From positions 1-34,184 of the forward strand of contig JAPKGU010000020.1 of assembly GCA_026647565.1 (NCBI GenBank): a stretch of DNA of 34,184 nucleotides, given 5' to 3'. Within the stretch, counting starts at the first letter, position 1; each line of letters starts with the position of its first letter. The notes beneath the pieces were generated by a model. It was not told the origin of the DNA. It made no database searches and was given only the letters and a program-made list of their open reading frames with translations. The DNA comes from Phycisphaerales bacterium (GTDB lineage: Bacteria; Planctomycetota; Phycisphaerae; Phycisphaerales; UBA1924). Positions 16,053 through 28,000 of the stretch are shown here, one piece after another. The translations under genes and the position numbers were made by a program.

Positions 16053-19000
16053 ATGGCGGATCGAATCCTTCCAATCACCTCCACGCGACTCGCTCACGGA
16101 CTGATCGTCGGCCCGGCGCTCCTGGCCGTCTGCCCCGCCGCCTGGGCGGGGCCCGAGGGGCAGCGTGTCGTCGCCGGCTCAGCGTCGTTCGCACGCAACG
16201 GCCCCGTCACCACGATCACCGCGTCCAACAACACCATCATCAACTACACCGGCTTCAACATCGGGGCCCACGAGACCGTTCGCTTCGTCCAGCCCGACGC
16301 CTCGTCAAGAGTGCTCAACAGGATCTCCGGCGCCGCGCCCACCATCATCGACGGCTCGCTCCTCTCCAACGGCATCGTCTACATCGTCAACCCCGCCGGC
16401 GTCGTCTTCTCCGAGGGATCGATCATCAACGTCGGCGGACTCCACGCCGCCGCCGCCAGCATCACCAACGCCGACTTCCTTGGCGGCATCGAGCGCTTCA
16501 CCGACGCGCGAGGCGCCGTCGTCAACGAGGGCACAATCGTCGCGCCCGAGGTCATGCTCTTCGGACGCGCGGTCCGCAACTCCGGCTCCGTCATCTCCCC
16601 GAACGGCGTCGTCGCCTTCGTCGCCGGAGAGGACCTCTACCTCGGTGAACGCGGCGGACGCATGTACCTCCGCGTCGACGGCGCCGCTTCGCCCCAGGCC
16701 GGCGGTGTCACGAACCTCGGACGCGTCGAAGCGCCGGGAGGAAAGGTCATGGTCGGCGCCGGCGACATGTTCGGCGTCGCCCTCCACGCCTCGTCACGCA
16801 TCGCCGCGAGAGAGGTCTCCGTCCGCGCCGGAAGAGGATCCGTCGCCTCCGTCTCCGGCGTCATCGACGCGTCCACCAACGCGCCGGGAACCACCGGCGG
16901 CTCCATCGACATCCGCAGCGACCACGTCGGACTCTTCGGCGCCACACTCGATGCCTCCGGCGCCTCCGGCGGCGGCGACATCCGCGTGGGCGGCGACTTC
17001 CACGGCGCCGGCGGGCCTCGCGCCCAGAAAACCTACGTCAGCGACGACTCGACGATCCGTGCCGACGCCACCCGCGCCGGCGACGGCGGCTCCGTTGTCG
17101 TCTGGTCGGACCAGGTCACGCGCTTCGCAGGCACCATCTCCGCCCGAGGCGGACCCATGGGGGGCCACGGCGGCGTCGCCGAGGTCTCCGGAAAGGAGAC
17201 GCTCTTCTATCGCGGGTTCACCGATCTCCGCGCAGTCATGGGCGAACGCGGCTCGCTCCTGCTCGATCCGAAGAACATCGTCATCGCGACCGGCGGCGCC
17301 GATCCCATCGCCGGAAACGAAGCGTTCGCCGACGCCCCGGCCGACACCCGCACCTTCAGCCCCGCCGACGTCGTCACCGCCCTCGACGGCGCAAACCTCA
17401 CGCTCCAGGCCAACAACGACATCACCATCTCCGATCCGATCGACGCATCCGCAAACGCCGGCTCCGGCGATCTGACGCTCCAGGCCGGCCGTTCCATCGC
17501 CATCGACGCCGACGTCACCCTTCGCGGCTCCTTCACCGCCACCGCCAACGACACCGACGCATCCCTCGTCGGCGCCCAGCGCGACCCCGGTCCCGCCACG
17601 ATCAGCATGGCGCCCGGAACCACCATCGACACCTCCGCAACCGGAGGCAACATCCAGCTCCGGGTGCTCGAAGGAGGCGCCGCCGACACCTCGGCATCGT
17701 CCATGACGATCGCCTCCCTCAACGCGGGCTCCGGGCACGTCCTCGCACGGTACGCCGGACCGACCTCCGGCCAGGGCATCCAGCGGGCCGACGCCTCCTC
17801 GCTCATCACCGCCTCCTCCGCCGCGTTCGCGACCAACGGCTCGGGAGGCAGCGGGTTCCTCGGCACCTCCGCCGCTCCCATCCGCCTGAGCGTCGACAAC
17901 CTCGAGGCCGTCGCCCAGCGCAACGGCGCGTTCTTCACCAACGACAAGTCGATCACCGTCGGCGGCGCCGCCCTCGGCGGCCTCTCCGGCATCTCCGTGG
18001 TCAGCACCGCGGTCGCCGGCGACCTCTCGCTCGAGGCCGACGGCGCCATGTCCGTAACCGAGCCGATCACGGTCGCGAGAGACGCGAACCTGAGCGCGAC
18101 CGACGGCGTGACACTCGCCTCGAGCGTCGCGACCAACACGACGCTCACCGGATCCAGCTCCATCAACGCCGACGCCGACGGCGACAACAACACCGGCGGC
18201 ACACCGGATCCATTGACGCTCGGTCCCGCCGGCTCCATCACCACCAACGGGAATCCGCTCTCCCTCACCGTCGGCGACCTGAGCATCAATCCGGCCGCGA
18301 GCATCAACGCCGGCGTCGGCACACTGGGCATCAGCGGCTCCGCCGGCGCGGGCACCATCGGCGTCGGGGGCGGCCTTGCCGGCGACGCCGTCTCCATCAG
18401 CCAGGCCGAGCTGCAGCGCCTCACCGCCTCGTCGCTCACCATCGGCTCCGCAACCACCACGACGCTCCGGGTCGGCACCGTCGTCGAGACCGATCTCGCC
18501 GGCATCAGCAGCACCACCAATCTCGCCTCGGACGACATGACCTTCGTCTCGGCTTCCGAGTTCCCGACGCTGAACGCCCGGGCGACCGACTCCATCTCCG
18601 TGCTCGCGCCCATCACCACAACCGTCGGCACACTCCTCCTCCAGGGGGATTCCGATTCGTCCGGTGCGGGATCCAACGACATCACCATCGCGGGCGGCAT
18701 CGCCCTCTACTCCGTCGGCGATCTGCACGTCCTCGCGTCCGGCGGGATCTCCCTCCCCGGCGGCGTCGGCACCACGAACACCTTCACGGGCGGCGCGATC
18801 ACCCTCGCGGACATCGCCTCCGCCGCTGCGGACGTGCGCATCCAGTCCGGAGGGAACATCAACGCCGCGGAAGTCTCGATCGGCATCGGAGACCTGCTCG
18901 TCGAGCTTGACACCGGCAATCTCGGCGTCTTCCAGGCAGACTTCGATGCCATCGACGCGAACCTCGTCAACGTCTTCGCGGGCGTCAACGACACGCTCCG

Positions 19001-22000
19001 GCTCAACGGCGCCGTCACCACCGCCGCTGCGGCCGGGGTCGATATCGACGCCGGCGGCGTCGAGTTCAATGCGCCCGTCACCGCCAACGGCTCCGGCGTC
19101 GTCCGCGTCACGAACTCCGGCTCCCTGTCCATCGCCGACGGCGCAGACGTCTTCGCCGGCGGCGGCTTCACGCAGGACGGCGCCGGAGCGATCCTGCTCG
19201 GTGCCGACATCTCCACGCCAGGCACGCCCGTCGTGCTCGGACGCCCCGTCACGCTGCTCAACACGGTCGGCGACCTCGTCACAATCGACACCACCATCGG
19301 AGCGCCCGCCGGCGCGAACATCACCTTCAGTTTCTCGACCAACGGCTCGGTCGTTGGTGGCCAGTCTCTCACCCTCAATGCCGGCACCGGCGGCGACATC
19401 CGCTTCAACACCGGCGTCGGAGCCATCGCCCGACTCAATGCCCTGCGCATCCTCAACGCGCGTGACGTCACCGCCGCCGCCGGCCTGCAGGCCGTCTCAC
19501 TCACGCAGGTCGCCGGCCAGCGCCTCACCACCTTCTCAGGGCCGGTGATCGCGTTCGGCGGAGGCATCGACCTCAACGGAAACGAGTTCGTCTTTGCCAA
19601 CAACATCAACTCCGCGAGCGGCGGACTCATCCAGATCACCAACAGCGGGCCCCTCACGTTCGGCGCCGCCTTCACCGTCATCGCAACCGGCGGCCTCCTC
19701 CAGGACGGCGCAGGGCCAGTCGCCCTCGGACTGAATGTCAACACCTCCGGAGACCAGGTCACCATCACCGGCCCGGTCACACTCAGGGACACCGCCGCCG
19801 ATCTCTTCACGATCGACACCACGACCAGCGGATTTGCCGCGGGCGGAAACGTCCGCTTCCTCTCGACGATCAACGGGACAAACGCCGGCGGCCAGTCGCT
19901 CACCCTCAACGCGGGCACGGGCGGGAACCTCTCGTTCGAGCAGGACCTCGGCGCTGCCACACGCCTCGGCACCCTCACGATCACAAACGCACGAGACCTC
20001 GTCGCGTCCGGCGTCGTCACCACCGGCGCGATCCGCCAGGTCGCTGGACAGGGACTGACCCGCTTCGACGGCGCCGTCTCCGCCAACGGCTCGGGCGGCA
20101 TCGACCTCGATGCTCTCACCAGCGTCCCGTTCACCTTCAACAGTTCCGTCAACGCCTCCGCCGGCTCCTTCTCGCTCAGCGGCGGCGCCGCCACATTCGC
20201 CGATGCGCTCGGTGCCAACGGTTCCATCGAGATCGTCAGCTCCGGTGCGGTCCAGGTCGTCGGCGCCACCACCGCATCCACCGGCTCTCTCTCCGTCAAC
20301 GCCGGCCCCACCTCGTTCGGCGGCGCGGTCAATGCCGCGACCTCGGTCGCCGTGACCAGCACCGGTTCGACCACCTTCTCTTCCGACGTCACCGCGGGCA
20401 CGGGCAGCATCACCCTTGACGCGGGATCCACTTCCGTCACCGGCGCAGTCAACGCCGCGACATTCGTTGACGTGACCACGACCGGCGCGGCCACCTTCTC
20501 TTCCGACGTCACCGCGGGCACGGGCAGTATCACCCTCGACGCGGACTCTGCCTCCGTCACCGGCGCCGTCAACGCCGGATCGTCCGTGGACGTCACCACG
20601 ACCGGCGCGGCCACCTTCTCTTCCGACGTCACGGCGAGCGCGGGCGGCATCACCCTTGACGCGGGATCCACTTCCGTCACCGGCGCCGTCAACGCCGCGA
20701 CGTCCGTGGACGTGACGACCACCGGAACGGCCACCTTCGGGTCCGCAGTCACAGCCGGCACGGGCAACATCAATCTGACCGCTTCATCCGCTTCCGTCGC
20801 CGGCGCCGCCACCGCAGCGAACGGGGCCATCGACATCAACGCCGCCACGATCCTGCTCGGAGGCAACGCCACCGCCGGCAGCGGCGGCGTTCGGGCAACG
20901 GGCACATCGGTCACGTTCAACGGCACCGTCTCCTCCGGCTCCGGTGGCGTCGACATCGCGGGCACCACCGTCAACTTCGCCGACGACGTGACCACCACCT
21001 CCGGCGGGCGCGTCGATATCACCAACAACGGCCTGCTCACCATCGCCGACGGGGCGACCATCATCGCCGACGGCGGCTTCGTCCAGGACGGCCCCGGCGC
21101 GGTCGCGCTCGGCGCCTCCATCACCACCACCGGCGACGCCATCTCCTTCCTCGGGCCCGTCACGCTCTCCGACACCGCGTCCGACCTCGTCACGCTCAAC
21201 ACCACCTCGGGCGCTAATCCCGCCGGCGCGAACGTCTCCTTCGGCTCCACGCTCACCGGCGCCGTCGCCTCCACCCAGGCTCTCACCATCAACGCCGGCA
21301 CCGGCGCCGACGCGATCTTCTCCGGCGCCGTCGGAGCCACGCGCCTCGGCGTGCTCACCATCACCAACGCCAGAGATCTGATCGCGCTCTCCTCGCTCGC
21401 CGCGGCCTCGATCAACCAGTCCGCGGGCCAGCGCCTCAGCCGCTTCGACGGCCCCGTCACCACCGCCTCCACCGGCGCCGTCTCGCTCACCGGCCAGGCC
21501 GTCACCTTCAACAGCACCCTCGTCGCCGGCTCGGGCGGACTCACGATCAACGGCGCCGCCACGTCGTTCGCGGGCGGCGTCACCGCCGGTGCCGCGGGCG
21601 TGCTCATCAACGCCACGAGCATCACCTTTGACGACGCGGTCACCGCCGGCGCCGGCGGCATCACCCTCACCGGCACCGCAGTCACCTTTGGCAACGACGT
21701 CACCGTCTCCGGGCCCGGCGCCGTGACCGTGACCAACAGCGGCACGCTCACCATCGACGACGGCGCCCCCGTTAGCGCTCCGGGCGGCTTCACCCAGAAC
21801 GGAACCGGCCCCGTCTCCCTCGGCGCGAACATCAGAACGACCGGCACGCCGATCTCCTTCGCGCGGTCCGTCACGCTCATCGACACCGCTTCCGATCTTG
21901 TCACGCTCTCCACCACCGACGGCGGCGCCGCCTCCGGCGCGAGCATCGCCTTCGCCTCGACGCTCAACGCCGGCTCACCCGAAGCCCAGTCACTGACGCT

Positions 22001-25000
22001 GGACGCGGGCACCTCCGGCGACGCGACCTTTGCCGGAGTTGTCGGCGCCACACGCCTCGGCACGCTCACCATCACAAACGCCCGCGACGCGATCGCGTCC
22101 TCGGCCGTCTCCGCCTCCACCATCCGGCAGATCGCCGGACAGCGCCTCACGCGATTCGGCGCCGCCGTCTCCACCACCGGCGTGGGAGGGATCGATCTCA
22201 CCGGGTCCGCGTTCGAGTTCAACGGCACGCTCAGCGCCGGCGCCGCCCCCCTCCTCATCTCGGGCGCCGACGTCACGCTCGCTTCGACCGCAACCGCCGG
22301 CACCATCTCGATCAACGGCGCCGCACTCCTCTTCGGCGGCTCGCTCACGTCGACCGGCGCCGACTCCTCGTACTCCGGCACGACGATCTCCTTCGCCGAC
22401 GACGTGTCCAGCGCCGGCACGCTCTCCATCACGAACTCCGGGACGCTCACCGTTCCCGCGGCAGCCCCCCTCACCGCCGTCGGCGCGTTCACACAGTCCG
22501 GTCCCGGCGCCGTCTCGCTCGGCGCCCCCGTGTCCGCGGCGTCCCTCTCCTTTGCCGGCCCGACCACCCTCACCGCTCCCATCTCCCTCAACGGACCGGG
22601 CGGCGTCGCCTTCGGCTCCACGCTCGGCGTCGGAGGAAACAACCTCACCATCATCAGCGACGGAGTCGTCTCGTTCGGCGCGCCCGTCACGGGCGGCGGC
22701 GCCTCGCTGCTCCTCGAGCCCACGCTCGGCTCCACGCCCATCGACCTCGGCACCATCGCGGGCGGATCGCTCCCCGGCACCCTTTCGCTCACCGCCGCAT
22801 CGCTCTCCCGCCTCGACGGATTCTCCACGATCACCGTCGGACGCGATCCCAGCGGCGCTTCGCACGTCATCCGGATCGGCACAAGCACCTTCAACGATCC
22901 CGTGTCGATCCGCTCCGGCTCCACCGGCTCGATCGCGGTCTCCGACGGCGGCCTCACCGGCGCCGGCGACGCGACCATCCTCCTCACCGGGCCGACAACC
23001 CTCGCCTCGACCATCTCGAACACCGGGCGGAACATCACCATCGATGGCCAGGTCGTCGTGGGGCAGTCGGCCTCCGCAGTCGTCACCACGGGCGTCGGCG
23101 GGGGCAACATCCTTGTCACCGGCGACATCACCGGCACCTCCGGACCCGGCACCGAGGCGCTCGCTCTCACCGCGGGCACCGGCACCATCACGGTCCTCGG
23201 CGACATCTCCGGGCTCTCCGGCTCCGCCGATCCGCTCGGCCTTTCAAATCTCACCTTCGGCAGCGCCTCGGGCGTCAACCTCCAGTCCGTCACCATCGCC
23301 GGAACCCTCATCACCGGCTCAACCCTCACGGGTCCCTTCATCGCCGCAGGGCCCGTCTCCGTCGGCTCGATCAACGTCAGCGGCACGACCTTCACATTCA
23401 GCGCGGGCCTCTTCGCGACCGGCTCCGTCAGCATCAACAACTCCGGCCTCCTCACGCTCCTCGGAGGCCTCTCAACCAACGGCTCGATCGACATCACCGG
23501 GCCGGCGCTCCTCAGCGGGGCTTTCAGCTCCACCAACAACCCGATCACACTCGGAGGCGCCGTCACGCTCGCGGATGACTCGGCGTTCCGCGCCGGCACG
23601 TCCACGTTCACGCTCGGTCCCGCCGGATCCATCGCGACCGCCGGCCACGACCTCGAACTCACGGCCGACGACATCGCCATCGCCGCCGCGCCCGGATCGA
23701 TCACAAGCGCCGGCTCCGGCGGCGCCTTGCTCATCCAGCCCGCGAGCGACACACGCGCCATCGCCCTCGCAAGCCCGTCCATCAATCCGTCCGGCGGATT
23801 CCTCGACCTCTCATCCGCAGAAGTCGCGGCAATCGACGCCGGATTCGACTCCCTCACCGTCGGTCGCGCCGACGGCCGCCACGAGATCCGCGTCGGCACA
23901 CTCGCCGTCGCCGATCCCTTCACACTCCGCACGCCCCTGGGCGGCTCGATCTTCGTCGGAAACGGCGGCATCACCGGCTCAGGCAACGCCTCCATCCTCC
24001 TCGACGGATCCGGCGCCACGACCACCATCGCCGCGAACATCACCACCGATGGCGATCACATCACCATCAGCGACGCCGTCCTCGTCGGCGCGGACGCCAC
24101 GCTCAGCACCGGCGACGCCTCGGGCGGCAACATCCACATCCTCGGCTCCATCGACCAGGTCCCGACCGCCGCCCCCGGTACGTTCTCGCTGACCACCCGC
24201 GCGGGCCTTGGCTCCGTTGCCCTCGACAGCCCCGTCGGTGCGATCCGCGCTCTGGGCTCGCTGACCGTGGCCGGATCCGACGCCACGCTCGCGAGCGTTG
24301 GAACCAGCGCCGCCCCGGGACTCACTGGTCCCCTCACCATCAACGCCGCTTCCACCCTCACCCTCGCGGGCGACGCGTACCGCGCCGCGTCCATCCAATC
24401 GACCGCCGGCGCGATCCGGGTCGCAAGCCCGCTCACAACCATGCGCGCCGACTCCGGCGCGATCAGCTTCTCCGGTCCCGTGACCCTCCAGAGCGGCGCC
24501 GATCTGGACGCACGCGCCGCCACGTCGCTCTCCTTCGATTCCGCGATCAACGCCACGGCGGGTGGCGCTCCGGAGACGCTCAGTCTCCAAGCCGGCACCA
24601 GCGCGACCCTCGCAGGCCCGGTCGGCAACACCGCCCCGCTCCACGCCTTCACCCTCGCGGCATCCACCGCCTCGCTCAACGCGGTCACCACCATCACCTC
24701 CCAGACGCTCTCCGCTCCCTCCGGCCTCACCCTCGCAGCCAACCTCGCCAGCTCCGGCAGCGGCGACATCGCCATCACCGGCCCCGTCACGCTCGCGGCT
24801 CCCGTCACCATCGTCTCCGCCGGCGCCGTCGGCGACGACATCTCCGTCGGCGGCACCGTGAACGGCACCCACGCCATCTCGCTCAACGCAGGAGCCGGCA
24901 ACCTCTCGCTGGCGGGCGTCATCGGCGGGACGACCCCGCTCGACGCCCTCACCGCCGCCGCCGCGAACATCCTCATCGACGCGATCGGCGCCGCCGGACC

Positions 25001-28000
25001 CGGCGTGAACGGACTGACCTCGATCGTCGGCTCGACCTCGATCACCTTCACGGGCTCGCTCTACCGCGCCAATGGGCAGACCTACGCCGCGCCGACCAAG
25101 AGCTTCACGTCCGGCAACGTCAGGTTCCTCTCCACGAGCGACCCGATCTCGATCACAGGGGGAACGACCACGCTCGCCGCCGGCCCACTCCTCGATATCC
25201 AGACGCTCGGCGCCGACATCACCCTCGACACCCTTGCCGGCTCGATGGCCTCGAAGTCGATCACGCTCGACGCCGGCGTCGGCACGCTCGCGATCGGCGG
25301 CGTCGCGCCCGCCGGCTCCACGCGCGGAACGCTCCTCTTCACCGCCGACGAGATCGACATCACCGGACCCGTCTCCGGCGCGTCCATCGTCCTCCAGCCA
25401 GCCACGCCCTCGCTCGGCATCCGCGTCGCGTCCGGCGCCGGCGGCACGCCCCTCAACCTCACCGCCACCGAGATGGGCTTCCTCCAGAACGGCTTCTCTT
25501 CGATCACGATCGGGCGCGAGGCCGACGGCGCACACGAGATCATCGTCGGAACCCTCACCTTCCGCGACCCGCTCCGGCTCCTCGCCAGCTCCGGCGGCTC
25601 CATCCAGACCGGCCTCCTCACCGGCCTCGACGACGCATCCCTCTTCATCAACGGAACCCTCCCCGCCCGCGTCTCCAGCATCACCATGTCCGGAGGCAGC
25701 ATCACCATCGACGACGACGTGCTCCTCTCCCTCACGTCCACCTTCAACACCCAGGGCGGGCCCGGACTCTTCCCCGGCGGCAACGTCTCCATCACCGGCG
25801 CGATCGACGGCCCCGGCGGTCTTGGCGGCCTCAACATCCTCGCCGGAACCGGACAGGTCACCCTCGGCGGACCCATCGGCGCCGCCGATCGCCTCCTGCA
25901 TCTGGACATCACCGGCTCGCGCATCACCCTCCCGGGCGCCCACACGATCAACCATCACCGCTACGCCGGACCGGTCGTCGTCACGGGCTCCTCGCCCACA
26001 TTCACCTCCCTCCCCGGCGTCAACGGCAACATCCTCTTCAGAGAGACCATCGACGGCCCGGGCGCTCTCACCATCAACGCCGGAAACGTCATCACCTTCG
26101 GCGCCAACGTCGGCGCTGGCACGACGCCCGCGTCCCTTGAAGCCACAGGCACCGCCATCCGCTTTGCCAACTCGCTCGTCCGCACCGTCGGCTCGCAGCA
26201 GTTCAACGGGCCGGCCCTCTCCTTCGACCTCGGCTCCGGAACTCCGACCTCCCTCACCTTCGCCACCGGCGCCGGCGCGTCCTCCTCGATCAACTTCTCC
26301 TCGACGTTCGACGGCCCCGGAGCCGTCGTGCTCGACGCGGGTGCCGGCTCGATCGCCATGGGCGGCGTCTTCGGCAACAGCACGCCTCTGACCTCCCTCG
26401 ACGTCACCGGGGCCTCCATCACCTCCGCCGGAGCCACCTCCTCCGGTGCACAGGTGTATCGCGGACCCGTCACCCTCGGCGCCCCCTCGAGCACATTCAA
26501 CGCCTCCAGCATCCGCTTCGCGTCCACCATCAACGGCGCCGGACAGACGACCCTCCGCGCCCCCGGCGGCGACATCCGCTTCGAGGCCCCGATCGGCCAG
26601 ACAACCCATCTCCTCTCCATCGATGCACAGGCGTCCACCATCCTCCTGCCCAGCGTCCGCACCCGCGACGCCCAGCGATTCATGGGACAGGTCACGCTCG
26701 CCCCGGGAGACGTAGTCCTCCGGACCTCGGGCGGCCCGGGCGACAGCGTCACGCTCGGCTCCATCAACGGCGCCTCGAATCTCGAGATCAACTCCGGCGT
26801 CAACGGCGACGTCGTCCTCACCGCCGATGCAGGCGCCCTCACGCCCCTCGGCGTCTTCAACATCGTCCACGCCAACAACGTCACCACCCAGGCCGTGAAC
26901 GCCTCGACGATCCTGCTGGGAACCGGAAACGGACACGCCACGTTCAACGGCCGCCTCACCGCCACCGGAGGCCCGGACGGCATCTTCCTCAACGCCAGGT
27001 CCCTCGACATCCTCGGCGGCATGACCGCGACGAGCGCGGGAATCCAGATCAACAACCTCGATCTGCTCCGGATCCCCGCCACATCCACCATCAGTCTCGC
27101 CGGCCCCTTCACGCAGGGCAACGGCGGGCCGGTCCAGCTCGGCGCGAGCATCGACACGCCCACCCGAGCCGTCACCTTCAGCGGTCCCGTCTCCCTCACC
27201 AGCGACGTCTCCGTCCGCGGAAGCAGCATCGCCATGAGCGATCCGATCAACTCGCTCGGCACGCCCCGCTCGCTCACGCTCGCCTCCTCGGGGCCGATCA
27301 CCACCCGAAGCATCGGAGTTTCCTCGCCCCTGGCGAACCTCTCGATCCTCAACGCCGGTGCCGCGACCGCATCCCTCAACGGGAGCATCGCCGCGGACGG
27401 CGCCGTCGTCATCGAGCCGCCGCTCCGCCTCGTCACCGACACATCCATCACCGGCCTGGGCGGCATCCGCTTCGGCTCGACCGTCGACTCGGCGACCGCA
27501 ACGCCCGTCGCGCTCACGCTCCAGGTCCAGACCGCTTCCGCAGCGCTCCCCTCGGATCCCGCCGCAATCCCGATCGTCGAGTTCGGCGCCGACGTGGGCC
27601 AGGTCAATCGCCTCGGCTCGCTCCGCATCAACCCGGCCGAACGCGACGCCGTGCCCGAGATCGCGACGATCGTCTCGCGAGGACCGCTCTCGGTCGACGC
27701 CGGCGCCCTCTTCGAAGTCGGCCGGGGCGACAAGATCACCACGATCGGGGACGTCACACTCGTCGCCGATCGCATCCTGCTCGGCGACGTCTCCGCCTTC
27801 GGAGACATCTTCGTCCAGTCCCCCGACATCACCATCCTCACCCGGCCCGGAGGCAACATCCTCGGACCGGCATCCATCGCCACCGACCAGGGCGCCGACC
27901 TCGTCGCCCTCGACAGGATCGAGTTCTCCTCCACGCCCGCCATCGACGGCGACGGCCTCGTCTTCCTCGCGACCCAGGGCGGCGCCGGGTTCTCCGACAC

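Noticed and set aside
20341-20820. CRISPR array
   Set aside because: The repeats are contiguous 120-bp coding units with no unique spacers and sit in frame within tpsA.
18707-24046. A 1779-codon open frame on the minus strand, and another of 1531 codons at 23979-28574
   Set aside because: Both are antisense to tpsA. They arise from GC-rich codon bias and the Gly/Ser/Thr repeats, have no domain or signal sequence, and duplicate the repeat periodicity in reverse.
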